A DNA stretch of 64,000 nt from positions 1 to 64,000 of the forward strand of contig CACJPA010000003.1 of assembly GCA_902595105.1 (NCBI GenBank), read 5' to 3'. The stretch is from an uncultured Pelagibacteraceae bacterium (lineage in GTDB: Bacteria; Pseudomonadota; Alphaproteobacteria; Pelagibacterales; Pelagibacteraceae). Each line of letters begins with the position of its first letter. Position 1 is the stretch's first letter. Position numbers and translations under genes: made by a program. Shown one piece after another: positions 1-8,262 of this stretch. The notes under the pieces were generated by a model. The model saw only the letters and a program-made list of their open reading frames with translations, ran no database searches and was not told the DNA's origin.

Positions 1-927
1 GTGGTTTTAGAACATCCGGAGGTAGTAACTCAACTACATAGAGAGTTTATCCGTGCAGGATCTGATGTTGTTCAAGCATTTACTTATTATGGGCATAGAG
101 AAAAACTGAGAATTATAGGTAAAGAAGACATGTTAGAGCCACTTCAAAAAAATGCACTTAAAATTGCAAAAGATGCTGCAGCTGAATTTAAAGATTTAGA
201 CTTAATGGTTTGTGGAGATGTAGCCAATACAAATATTTTTGATCCAGGTGATACTAGTACTCATAAAGAGTGTCAAAAAATGTATGAAGAGCAAATTGGT
301 TGGGCAAAAGAAGCAGGAGTTGATTTTGTAATAGCTGAAACAATAAATTGGACGGAAGAAATGAAGATAGCTCTAAAAGCTATTAAAGATGCTGGTCTTA
401 TTGCTGTTTGTAATTTCGCAATCCCAAGAGGTGACAAAACTAGAGAAGGACATACAGCTGAAGATGCATGTAAGATGATGGAAGATCTAGGTGCAGATGT
501 AGTTGGTTTAAATTGTTATCGAGGACCTGAAATGACAATGAAATTATTAAAAAAAGTTAGAAAAAAAGTTTCATGTCATGTTGCTGGACTTCCAGTACCT
601 TATAGAACAACAGAGGAAGAGCCTGGTTTTTTAAATATAACTGATCATGGTTGTAGTTGTATTCCTGGGGGGAACGCATTCCCTGTAGCTTTAGATAATT
701 TGTTCTGTAACAGATTTGAAATGGCAGAGTTTGCAAAAGAGTGTGTTCAAAATAAAATAAATTTTGTTGGCATATGTTGTGGTGCAGAAGCTCATCATGT
801 CAGAGAAATGTCCGTTGCAATTGGTAAAAAACCAATTTCAATGAAATACATGCCAGATATGAGCAAACATTTCCATCATGGCACAGATAAATCTCTTAAA
901 AAAGTAAATAAGGAAATTAAATATTAA
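1..927 (+). CDS. bhmT: Betaine-homocysteine S-methyltransferase, 5'-truncated by window edge
   Basis: Transfers a methyl group from glycine betaine to homocysteine, giving methionine and dimethylglycine in the cytoplasm. The visible 308 residues align with the BHMT/homocysteine S-methyltransferase barrel. The zinc thiolates expected for the family are visible as Cys172 (in GLNCYRG) and the Cys259-Cys260 pair (in GICCGAE), numbered from window base 1. The reading frame is open from base 1, and the family normally has about 20-25 more residues before VLEHPEVV, so the true start lies upstream of the window and the GTG at base 1 should not be taken as the start. The stop overlaps the next ATG (TAATG), which suggests translational coupling to the dimethylglycine-dehydrogenase-like gene that would use its product. 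Any upstream riboswitch is outside the window. Confidence 0.93.
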   Translation: MVLEHPEVVTQLHREFIRAGSDVVQAFTYYGHREKLRIIGKEDMLEPLQKNALKIAKDAAAEFKDLDLMVCGDVANTNIFDPGDTSTHKECQKMYEEQIGWAKEAGVDFVIAETINWTEEMKIALKAIKDAGLIAVCNFAIPRGDKTREGHTAEDACKMMEDLGADVVGLNCYRGPEMTMKLLKKVRKKVSCHVAGLPVPYRTTEEEPGFLNITDHGCSCIPGGNAFPVALDNLFCNRFEMAEFAKECVQNKINFVGICCGAEAHHVREMSVAIGKKPISMKYMPDMSKHFHHGTDKSLKKVNKEIKY

Positions 928-3332
928 TGAAAAAGCATGCCAAAGTAGTAATAATAGGTGGTGGTGTAGTTGGATGTTCTATTCTTTACCATTTATCTAA
1001 ATTTGGATTAAAGGATTGTATTTTACTTGAGAGAAATGAACTTACATCAGGTTCTTCTTGGCATGCTGCTGGAAATGTTCATGTAATTTCTTCTGATCCA
1101 AACATCTCTCGTATGATGGCTTACACAATAGGATTATATAAAGAGATTGAAAAAGAGTCTGGTCACTCAACTGGATTTAAACCTAGTGGAGGTTTTTATT
1201 TAGCCTCAAATGAAGTATGGGCCGATTACTTAAAGAGAGAAAGATCAAAAGCAAGATACATGGGGCTTGATCAAGAATTTATTTCTTTAGAGGAAGTAAA
1301 AAAGAAACATCCTTTAATTGATCCATCTAGATATTTGCTTGCATTGTGGGATCCTATTGATGGTGAAGTTGACCCATCAGGAGTTACTTATGCTTTTGCA
1401 AAAGCTGCAAAAGTTCATGGAGGAAAATATTACACTCACACAGTTGTTAAGGATACGAAACAAAAAAAAGATGGGTCATGGGAAGTATTTACCGACAAAG
1501 GAAATATAAATGCCGAAATAGTAATTAATGCCGGTGGTTTGTGGGCAAGAGAAGTTGGGCAATTAGCTGGATTAAATCTTCCTGTTCAGCCAATGGAGCA
1601 TCATTATTTGATCACCGAACCTATTCCAGAAATTGAAGAAATGGGTGATCAAAGACTACCTATAGGAACAGATTTTGAGGGAAATATTTACTTTAGACAA
1701 GAAGGAAAAGGAATGTTGCTTGGTACTTATGAGCCAAAATCAACTCCTTGGAAAGTTGAAGGTACACCAATGAATTTTGGACATGAGTTACTTGAGCCAA
1801 AGTTAGATAACATTGAAGATAGATTAGCAATTGGTTTTGAAAGAATGCCAGCATTAGAGCGTGCAGGAATAAAAAATATAGTTAATGGACCTTTTACTTT
1901 TGGTCCAGACGGTAGTCCTTTGATTGGTCCAGTACCAGGAATGAAAAATTATTGGGTTGCGGTTGGTGTGATGGCTGGATTTTGCCAAGGGGGTGGTGTT
2001 GGAAAATGTATTGCTGAATGGATTATTGATGGTGAACCTTCAATAGATGTTTGGGCAATGGATGTTGCAAGATTTGGAGATTATGCATCACCTCAATATG
2101 GAACGATCAAATCTTCAGAAAATTATGAGCGAAGATTTATTATGACTTTTCCTAATGAAACTTTACCAAAAGGAAGAAAACAAAAAACCACTGCTCTTTA
2201 TGATCGTTTTGTAAATCAAGGAGCTGTAATGGGGGATAGTTTTGGTTTAGAAAATGTTTTGTGGTTTGCGAATAATAAAGATGATGCTCATGAAGAACCT
2301 ACAATTAAAAGATCAAGATCACATGATTACGTTTCTAAAGAAGTTATTAACGTAAGAGAGAATGTTGGGTTGATTGAAGTTGCAAATTTTTCAAAACATG
2401 AATTTAAAGGTCCAGATGCTAGAAAATTTTTAGATCACATAATGGCTGGAAGACTTCCTAAACCTGGAAGGATATCTTTATCACCAATGTTATCATACAG
2501 AGGAAAATTATGTGGAGATTTAACAGTTGCATGTTTGGATGAAAATGAATTTATGGTATTTGGATCTGGAGCTGCTCAAGAAATGCACAGACGTTGGTTT
2601 GAAAGTCACTTAGATAAATTTAATTTAAATTATAAAAATAGATCTGACGAGTTCCATGGCTTATCTATTGCAGGACCTAATTCAAGAAAGGTTTTAGAAA
2701 AAATAGTTAGAGATGATGTTTCAAATGAAAAATTTAAATTTAGAGACTCAAAGAGAATGTTTGTTGGCGGAGTTCCTGCGCTAGTAAATAGAATTTCATT
2801 TACTGGAGAGCTTGGTTACGAAATTTATGTAGCACCTCATTATCAATTAAAATTATATGAAGAATTAATTGAAGCTGGAAAAGAATTTAATATCAAACCC
2901 TTTGGTGGAAGAGCGTTAATGTCGATGAGGCTTGAGAAAAATTGGGGAGCCTGGACATTAGATTATAGGCCGGATTTTACAGCTAAAGAAACTGGATTAG
3001 ATGTTTTTATAAATTGGGATAAAGAATTTATTGGTAAAGAGAGCGCGCAAAAGGAAAACTCTTCAAACAAACTTATACCTTTAATTGTTGAAACCAATGA
3101 TATTGATGTAACAAATAATGAGGCAGTTATGAATGGAGACCAAAGCATAGGTTACGTTACTTCAGGCGGTTTTGCACATTTTATTAACAAGAGTGTTGCT
3201 TTTACTTTTGTTGATCAGGATAAAATTAAATCTGAAAATAAAGTTCAAGTAGAGATAAATGGAGATTTATTTAATTGCTCAATAATTAAAGAACCACTTT
3301 ATGATCCAAGTGGTCAAAAAATGAGAAGCTAA
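927..3332 (+). CDS. Dimethylglycine/sarcosine dehydrogenase-like flavoprotein (paralog 1)
   Basis: An 801-residue FAD protein of the DMGDH/sarcosine dehydrogenase family: N-terminal DAO/Rossmann domain (GGGVVG at 11-16), a middle FAD-oxidoreductase region, then a GcvT-like folate-binding half from about residue 430. SSWHAAG places His46 where family members attach FAD covalently. The family demethylates N-methylglycines oxidatively, passing electrons to ETF and the one-carbon unit to tetrahydrofolate. Its position directly behind BHMT fits dimethylglycine as substrate; sarcosine or another N-methyl compound is also possible. It is coupled by TAATG on both sides. It is clearly paralogous to the 810-residue protein at 10992-13424 but diverged, so the two probably handle different substrates or successive steps (inference). 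Confidence 0.85.
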   Translation: MKKHAKVVIIGGGVVGCSILYHLSKFGLKDCILLERNELTSGSSWHAAGNVHVISSDPNISRMMAYTIGLYKEIEKESGHSTGFKPSGGFYLASNEVWADYLKRERSKARYMGLDQEFISLEEVKKKHPLIDPSRYLLALWDPIDGEVDPSGVTYAFAKAAKVHGGKYYTHTVVKDTKQKKDGSWEVFTDKGNINAEIVINAGGLWAREVGQLAGLNLPVQPMEHHYLITEPIPEIEEMGDQRLPIGTDFEGNIYFRQEGKGMLLGTYEPKSTPWKVEGTPMNFGHELLEPKLDNIEDRLAIGFERMPALERAGIKNIVNGPFTFGPDGSPLIGPVPGMKNYWVAVGVMAGFCQGGGVGKCIAEWIIDGEPSIDVWAMDVARFGDYASPQYGTIKSSENYERRFIMTFPNETLPKGRKQKTTALYDRFVNQGAVMGDSFGLENVLWFANNKDDAHEEPTIKRSRSHDYVSKEVINVRENVGLIEVANFSKHEFKGPDARKFLDHIMAGRLPKPGRISLSPMLSYRGKLCGDLTVACLDENEFMVFGSGAAQEMHRRWFESHLDKFNLNYKNRSDEFHGLSIAGPNSRKVLEKIVRDDVSNEKFKFRDSKRMFVGGVPALVNRISFTGELGYEIYVAPHYQLKLYEELIEAGKEFNIKPFGGRALMSMRLEKNWGAWTLDYRPDFTAKETGLDVFINWDKEFIGKESAQKENSSNKLIPLIVETNDIDVTNNEAVMNGDQSIGYVTSGGFAHFINKSVAFTFVDQDKIKSENKVQVEINGDLFNCSIIKEPLYDPSGQKMRS

Positions 3333-3958
3333 TGGCACAAAAAGACGTAGGAAACAAAATTCCAATTTATAAACTCAAAACCACTGATGAAGTGATGAAG
3401 TACTACGATGAGTGGGGAGACAAAGATAAGTATAATAAAGATATGGTTGATTGGAATTATACTGGACCTAAAGAAACCGTAGCAACTTTCAATAAGCACG
3501 AAAATAATAAAGATACACTAATCTTTGACGCAGGCTGTGGAACAGGTCTAGTTGGAGTTGAGTTAAAAAAATATGGTTTTAAAAATTTTCATGGAGCTGA
3601 TTTGTCTCAAACTTTATTAGACACTGTTCCAAAAAATCTATATCAAAAGCTAGTTAAAGTAGATTTAAACCAACCAATTGAAGCTGAAGATGATTTTTAT
3701 GGTGGATTGATGTGTGTAGGAACATTCACTTTTGGTCATGTAAAACCAAATGCTTTAGATGAATTTGTAAGAATTACTAAACCTGGAGGTTTAATTTGCT
3801 TTACAATAAACGAAGGAATACATGAAGAGTACGGTTTTGATAAAAAAATTGATATACTAAAGTCGAATAATAAATGGGAAGAAATTGAATTTTTTAAATC
3901 CGATTATATTGCAAGCAAGGATGTAAACGCATGGTTAGGCTTATATAGAGTAAAATGA
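3332..3958 (+). CDS. Class I SAM-dependent methyltransferase
   Basis: A 208-residue cytoplasmic methyltransferase with a canonical SAM-binding motif I (DAGCGTG, residues 66-72) and an acidic residue of motif II in GADLSQ about 20 residues later. The N-terminal lead (YYDEWGDKDKYN) resembles small type-11 or type-12 methyltransferases of unknown substrate. It sits between the DMGDH-like gene (TAATG overlap) and the DddP-like gene (ATGA overlap), so it is almost certainly co-translated with osmolyte genes. A role in making or recycling a methylated amine or thiol is only an inference. The substrate cannot be read from the sequence. Confidence 0.8.
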   Translation: MAQKDVGNKIPIYKLKTTDEVMKYYDEWGDKDKYNKDMVDWNYTGPKETVATFNKHENNKDTLIFDAGCGTGLVGVELKKYGFKNFHGADLSQTLLDTVPKNLYQKLVKVDLNQPIEAEDDFYGGLMCVGTFTFGHVKPNALDEFVRITKPGGLICFTINEGIHEEYGFDKKIDILKSNNKWEEIEFFKSDYIASKDVNAWLGLYRVK

Positions 3959-5190
3959 AATTTAGTAGAAAAATAGCTCCCAACACAAAACCTAAACAAA
4001 ACTTTATTATAAAAAAAAGACTAAGAGAAGATGAAATAAATTTTGATAAATTAAGATCATATCGTTTAGATCGAGTTAAGAAAGAATTAGAAAAAAATAA
4101 TTTAGAAGCCTGTATTTTATTTGATCCAGTTAATGTTCGTTATGCTTTAGATACGGTTAACATGAGTGTCTATAATATGCATAATTTAACAAGATATTGT
4201 TTTGTACCGGTCAATGGGCCAACTATTCTTTATGAGTATTTTAATTGTGAAATATTATCAAAGCATTTAAATCTAATTGATGAAATAAGACCAGCAATCA
4301 CATGGGATTATTTTAGTAATGGAGACCAAGCAAATCTGCAATTATCAAAATGGATAAATGAAGTTAAAGATTTATCAAAAAGTTATTTTAAATCAAAAAA
4401 AATTGCAATCGATGTTCTAAATGGTCCTGCGGTTGCAGCTTTAAATAAAGAAGGTATTGAAGTTGTAGATGCAAAATTGATTTTAGAACAAGCAAGGGTA
4501 ATAAAATCACCTGATGAATTAATATGTATGAAAGCAGCAATAGAAGTTGCAGAAAAAGGTGTATCTAAAATGAGATCAGATCTTAAACCAGGAATGACTG
4601 AAGATGAATTGTGGTCAATTCTACATAAAACAAATATTGAAAATGGAGGTGAATGGATTGAGTGTAGGATTTTATCTTCTGGTCAAAGAACAAATCCATG
4701 GATGCAAGAAAGTAGCAATAAAGTTATCCAACAAGGTGAAATAGTAGCTTTTGATACCGATATGGTTGGTCCGTATGGATATTGCGCAGATATCTCTAGA
4801 GCTTATGTTGTAGGTAATAAATTTAATGATGAACAAAAAAAATTATATTCAATGGCTATGGAGCAAATAGATTTTAATTCTAGATTAATAAAAGATGGAG
4901 TGACTTTTCAGGAATTTACAGAAAAATCCTGGGTATTACCCGAGGAATATTATCCAAACCGATATTCAGTAATGGTTCATGGAATTGGTTTATGTGATGA
5001 ATGGCCTGCGATTAGATATCCTACAGATGGTGGTGAGCGTGGTGGAACTTTTCAAAAGAATATGACTATTACTGTTGAAAGCTATATCGGTAAAGTTGGT
5101 GGCAAAGAGGGTGTAAAACTTGAACAACAGTATTTAATTGGTGAAAATGGACTTGAATTAATGTCCCATCATCCGTTAGAAGATATTTAA
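3955..5190 (+). CDS. dddP: DddP-type DMSP lyase candidate (M24 peptidase fold)
   Basis: A 411-residue protein with the creatinase/prolidase (M24B) pita-bread fold. It carries the six metal-site residues in the DddP arrangement: Asp267, Asp269, Asp279, His342, Glu375, Glu390. As I recall the Ruegeria DddP structure (295/297/307/371/406/421), the spacing is nearly the same. The catalytic Asp377 and Tyr366 of that enzyme correspond to Asp348 and Tyr337 here (HGIGLCDEWP region). DddP splits dimethylsulfoniopropionate into DMS and acrylate using iron. Extended stretches such as AFDTDMVGPYG and GGKEGVKLE also match the DddP clade better than aminopeptidases. The alternative is an uncharacterised M24 hydrolase acting on another betaine. 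The gene overlaps its neighbours by ATGA upstream and TAATG downstream. Confidence 0.75.
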   Translation: MKFSRKIAPNTKPKQNFIIKKRLREDEINFDKLRSYRLDRVKKELEKNNLEACILFDPVNVRYALDTVNMSVYNMHNLTRYCFVPVNGPTILYEYFNCEILSKHLNLIDEIRPAITWDYFSNGDQANLQLSKWINEVKDLSKSYFKSKKIAIDVLNGPAVAALNKEGIEVVDAKLILEQARVIKSPDELICMKAAIEVAEKGVSKMRSDLKPGMTEDELWSILHKTNIENGGEWIECRILSSGQRTNPWMQESSNKVIQQGEIVAFDTDMVGPYGYCADISRAYVVGNKFNDEQKKLYSMAMEQIDFNSRLIKDGVTFQEFTEKSWVLPEEYYPNRYSVMVHGIGLCDEWPAIRYPTDGGERGGTFQKNMTITVESYIGKVGGKEGVKLEQQYLIGENGLELMSHHPLEDI

Positions 5191-5600
5191 TGAAAATTAT
5201 TTTAGTAATGGGTTTACCTGGAGCTGGTAAAACAACTTTAGCAAATGAAATGGCACCACTATTAAACGCAAAAAGACTTAATGCAGACGAAGTAAGAAAA
5301 GCAGCTGATGATTGGGATTTTTCAGAGGAAGGAAGAGTAAGACAAGCAAAAAGAATGGCTGAATTTGCTCTTAAATTAAAGTCAGAAGGTCATTATGTAA
5401 TTGCTGACTTTGTTGCCCCAACACCAGAAGCGAGAAGTTTATTTCCTGCAAATTTTATAGTTTGGGTAGATACGATTAAGAAAGGTAGATTTGAAGATAC
5501 TAATCAAATGTTTGTTAGTCCAAAAAACTTTGACTATCATGTAACAACTCAGGATGCTAAAAAATGGGCACCTTTAATTATTGAGGAGATTAAAAAATGA
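5190..5600 (+). CDS. Small P-loop kinase (adenylylsulfate-kinase-like)
   Basis: A 136-residue P-loop NTPase whose Walker A (GLPGAGKTT, residues 8-16) begins within the first ten residues, with LNADEVRKAADDWDFS following as in CysC/AAA_33-type small kinases. It is shorter than a typical adenylylsulfate kinase (about 200) and lacks sulfate-assimilation neighbours, so the CysC label should be read as fold only. It starts on the TAATG of the DddP-like gene and ends on the ATG of a nucleotidyltransferase (ATGA overlap). The kinase/nucleotidyltransferase pair suggests phosphorylation followed by nucleotidyl activation of one small molecule (inference). Substrate unknown. Confidence 0.7.
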   Translation: MKIILVMGLPGAGKTTLANEMAPLLNAKRLNADEVRKAADDWDFSEEGRVRQAKRMAEFALKLKSEGHYVIADFVAPTPEARSLFPANFIVWVDTIKKGRFEDTNQMFVSPKNFDYHVTTQDAKKWAPLIIEEIKK

Positions 5601-5971
5601 CATATCAATGGGATAATAAAAAACCAACAGCTCAAATGTTAGGAAGATGGCAACCTTTTCACGATGGACATTATACTTTGTTTAAAGAGATAATTAAAAA
5701 AACAGGACAAGTTTGTATCCAAATAAGAGATGTACAAGGTGTTGATGACAATCCATTTGATTTTGAAACTGTAAAAAAAAATATTGAAGAAAGATTAAAT
5801 CCTGAGTTTGAAGGTAGATTTAAAATCATGGTAGTACCCAATATTACGAACATTTGTTATGGAAGAGGTGTTGGATACAAAATTGAGGAAATAGTTTTAG
5901 ATGAGGAAACTCAAAAAATCTCAGCAACTAAAATTAGAGCTCAAATGAGAGAAGAGGGTAAACTAAAATAA
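5597..5971 (+). CDS. HxGH nucleotidyltransferase domain protein
   Basis: A single-domain 124-residue nucleotidyltransferase of the cytidylyltransferase/NMN-adenylyltransferase superfamily. GRWQPFHDGH holds the HxGH nucleotide motif (HDGH, residues 22-25), and ISATKIR (108-114) is the C-terminal counterpart of the ISSTxxR motif. The length fits minimal TagD-like or archaeal NMNAT-like enzymes. GRxQPFHxGH is most like the NMNAT/FAD-synthetase branch, but a housekeeping NAD role is not implied by the context. It overlaps the upstream kinase by 4 bases and is followed 6 bases later by a 2OG oxygenase. Substrate unknown. Confidence 0.72.
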   Translation: MTYQWDNKKPTAQMLGRWQPFHDGHYTLFKEIIKKTGQVCIQIRDVQGVDDNPFDFETVKKNIEERLNPEFEGRFKIMVVPNITNICYGRGVGYKIEEIVLDEETQKISATKIRAQMREEGKLK

Positions 5972-5977
5972 CCTTTA

Positions 5978-6829
5978 ATGAACGACAGATTAAACACTAT
6001 TGTCGATTTAAAAAGATATCCTATTCAAGATTTAAATTCTCCAATCATTAAAAATTTAGTAACAAAATGTAAGCAAGAATTAGACCTATATAGTTGTTCA
6101 ACTATTCCAAATTTTATTTTACCGAAATCTTTAGAGGTAATGAATTCAGAATTAGAAAAACAACTTGATGATGTTTATATGTCTAAAGAAAGCATCAATG
6201 CATATCTTTATGCTAAAGATGATCCAAGTTTACCTGAAAAACATCCAAAGAGAAATTTTATGGAAAGATATAATGGATATTTAAATTCAGATTGCTTTCC
6301 AAAAAATTCAGAAATGAAATATCTTTATGAAACTAAAGAACTTTTAAAATTTGTTTCTGCTTGTTTAGGAATTTCTCCTATATATAGATGGGCAGACCCT
6401 TTAGCTTGTCATGCTTACAATGTTATGAAGCCTGATGGAATTTTACCTTGGCATTTTGATAGTTGTGAATTCACTCTAAGCTTGATGATACAGAAACCAG
6501 AAAAAGGAGGTATTTTTGAATATTGCCCAAATATAAGAGCACCAGGAAATGAAAATTTTGATGAGGTTAAAAAAGTTTTAGAGGGAGATAGATCAAGAGT
6601 TAGACAGCTCAAATTAGAACCTGGAGATCTTCAAATTTTTAAAGGAAGATTTACTTTGCATAGAGTGACAAAAGTAGAAGGTCAAAAATCAAGATATATG
6701 TGTATTCCCGCTTATGTATTAGATCCTTATAGAGTAAATACCCCAGAACACTCAAAAGCAATTTATGGTAAAGTTTTACCAATTCATATAGAAAGAAATC
6801 AGGCTAGATCCGACGGACTAACTGATTAA
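5978..6829 (+). CDS. Fe(II)/2-oxoglutarate-dependent oxygenase-like protein
   Basis: A 283-residue protein with a double-stranded beta-helix oxygenase pattern. PWHFDSCEF gives the HxD pair (His159, Asp161), GRFTLHRV gives the distal His228, and SRYMCIPAY supplies a probable 2OG-binding Arg239. The overall layout resembles the HalD/BesD/ArpA group of soluble oxygenases acting on free amino acids or similar small molecules. Because the Asp of the facial triad is present, hydroxylation or demethylation is more likely than halogenation. It lies last in the kinase/nucleotidyltransferase/oxygenase set, immediately before a crotonase. Substrate unknown; the family assignment is by motif reading only. 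Confidence 0.68.
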   Translation: MNDRLNTIVDLKRYPIQDLNSPIIKNLVTKCKQELDLYSCSTIPNFILPKSLEVMNSELEKQLDDVYMSKESINAYLYAKDDPSLPEKHPKRNFMERYNGYLNSDCFPKNSEMKYLYETKELLKFVSACLGISPIYRWADPLACHAYNVMKPDGILPWHFDSCEFTLSLMIQKPEKGGIFEYCPNIRAPGNENFDEVKKVLEGDRSRVRQLKLEPGDLQIFKGRFTLHRVTKVEGQKSRYMCIPAYVLDPYRVNTPEHSKAIYGKVLPIHIERNQARSDGLTD

Positions 6830-7609
6830 ATGACTAGTAATATTAAAATAAAGAGAATTAATTCTCAGATTTCGTCAATTATAATTGATGAACCAAAAAC
6901 ATATAATTCTCTTTCATTTAAAAATCTTTCCGATTTATTAAAATCATTAAAAAAATTAGATGCTGATAAAAAAATAAAAGTAATAATTATAGAGGGTGCA
7001 GGAAAAGGATTTAGTGCTGGTCACAATCTAAAAGAAGTTAGAAGTCTTAAAAAAAAAGATAAATATCAAAAGTTATTTAATCTTTGCTCTCAAGTTATGT
7101 TGCAAATTGTTGAGGGAAAAAAACCAGTTATCGCAAAAGTTCATGGTGCAGCTTTTGCAGCAGGCTGTCAATTAGTTGCAAGTTGTGATCTAGCATATAG
7201 CGCTAAAGACTCTTTATTTGCAACACCAGGTGTAAACATTGGATTGTTTTGCAGCACTCCAATGGTAGCGGTTAGTAGAAAAATTAACCGTAAACCGATG
7301 ATGCACATGCTGTTAACAGGAGAACCTATTAAAGCAAATTATGCAAAAGAAATTGGTTTAATAAATGATCATTTTTCTAAATCAAAATTAAATGATGAAG
7401 TTTTAAAAGTCGCAAAAAAAATTGCATCCAAATCAAACTTGACCATTAAAATTGGTAAGCAAGCTTTTTATAAACAATTAGAAATGCCTTTAAGAAAAGC
7501 TTATGCGTATACTAGCAAAATGATGACTATAAATATGATGGCAATGGATGCAGAAGAGGGTATTTCAGCTTTTTTAGAAAAAAGAAAACCAAATTGGAAA
7601 CATAAGTAA
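6830..7609 (+). CDS. Crotonase-family protein (ECHDC3-like), catalytic glutamates absent
   Basis: A 259-residue enoyl-CoA hydratase/isomerase fold protein. The oxyanion-hole segments are present (FSAGHNLKE near 61-69 and GAAFAAGCQ near 106-114), so acyl-CoA binding is likely. The two hydratase glutamates are not: the first position is Gln114 and the second is Gly134 in ATPGVNIG. This is the pattern of the ECHDC3 branch, whose reaction is uncertain. Next to a DMSP lyase candidate one might think of acryloyl-CoA hydration, but the missing glutamates argue against simple hydratase chemistry. It abuts the oxygenase gene with no gap. Confidence 0.78.
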   Translation: MTSNIKIKRINSQISSIIIDEPKTYNSLSFKNLSDLLKSLKKLDADKKIKVIIIEGAGKGFSAGHNLKEVRSLKKKDKYQKLFNLCSQVMLQIVEGKKPVIAKVHGAAFAAGCQLVASCDLAYSAKDSLFATPGVNIGLFCSTPMVAVSRKINRKPMMHMLLTGEPIKANYAKEIGLINDHFSKSKLNDEVLKVAKKIASKSNLTIKIGKQAFYKQLEMPLRKAYAYTSKMMTINMMAMDAEEGISAFLEKRKPNWKHK

Positions 7610-7611
7610 TA

Positions 7612-7809
7612 ATGAAGAATAAAAAAAATATACTCATTATTTTATTTATTATTTTTGGAATGTACTTTGTATTAAATTTTAAAGATCACAATTTTAAAAG
7701 AGCAGTAGATGCTTGTATTGCAGGAAGTCAAAAATTATCTGAGACTAAAATTACTGATTTGAATGAAGCAAGAAAATTCTGTGAAGAACAAATTAAAAAA
7801 GAAAAATAA
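7612..7809 (+). CDS. Small single-pass membrane protein, hypothetical
   Basis: A 65-residue product with one N-terminal hydrophobic segment (about residues 6-22, KNILIILFIIFGMYFVL) followed by a charged tail carrying two cysteines (CIAGSQ and KFCEEQ). The tail probably faces the periplasm, where the cysteines could pair. It is not recognised. It lies 2 bases after the crotonase gene and 7 before the next gene, in the same orientation, so it appears to be part of the operon. Composition matches its neighbours. Confidence 0.55.
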   Translation: MKNKKNILIILFIIFGMYFVLNFKDHNFKRAVDACIAGSQKLSETKITDLNEARKFCEEQIKKEK

Positions 7810-7816
7810 TAATTAA

Positions 7817-8251
7817 ATGAGTGTCATAAAGAGAATTTTAGAAAATTCTAAATCTATTGCAATGATTGGTGTTAGTAGTGATTTAAAAAAAACTTCAACT
7901 ATTGTCATGAAATATATGCAAGAGTATGGTTACAAAGTTTATCCAGTTAATCCCTCAGCCAAAGGTAAAAAAATTTTAGGTGAGGAAGTTTATGCTTCGA
8001 TAACAGAGATCAAAGATCCTATAGACATTGTAGATGTTTTTAGACCTTCTAATGAAGCTTTTGGCATAGCAGAGGATACAGTAAAAATTGGCGCTAAAGT
8101 ATTATGGTTGCAACTTGGAATAAGAGACGAAAATGCCAAGCAACTAGTAGAAAAAAATAATATAGAATATGTAGAAAACAAATGTACCAAAATGGAATAT
8201 CAAAAATTTATTTTAAAAATAAGACAGGCTTTCCCTGTTTTGATTAATTAA
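7817..8251 (+). CDS. CoA-binding domain protein (YccU-like)
   Basis: A 144-residue Rossmann-type CoA-binding protein. IAMIGVSSDLKKTS is the nucleotide-binding loop, VYPVNPSAKGKKILGE is the characteristic second segment, and VDVFRPSNEAF and LWLQLGIRDENA match the YccU/succinyl-CoA-synthetase alpha N-domain family. Function in bacteria is not established. It is the last of the closely packed run that begins with BHMT. Confidence 0.82.
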   Translation: MSVIKRILENSKSIAMIGVSSDLKKTSTIVMKYMQEYGYKVYPVNPSAKGKKILGEEVYASITEIKDPIDIVDVFRPSNEAFGIAEDTVKIGAKVLWLQLGIRDENAKQLVEKNNIEYVENKCTKMEYQKFILKIRQAFPVLIN

Positions 8252-8262
8252 TTTTATGAATT

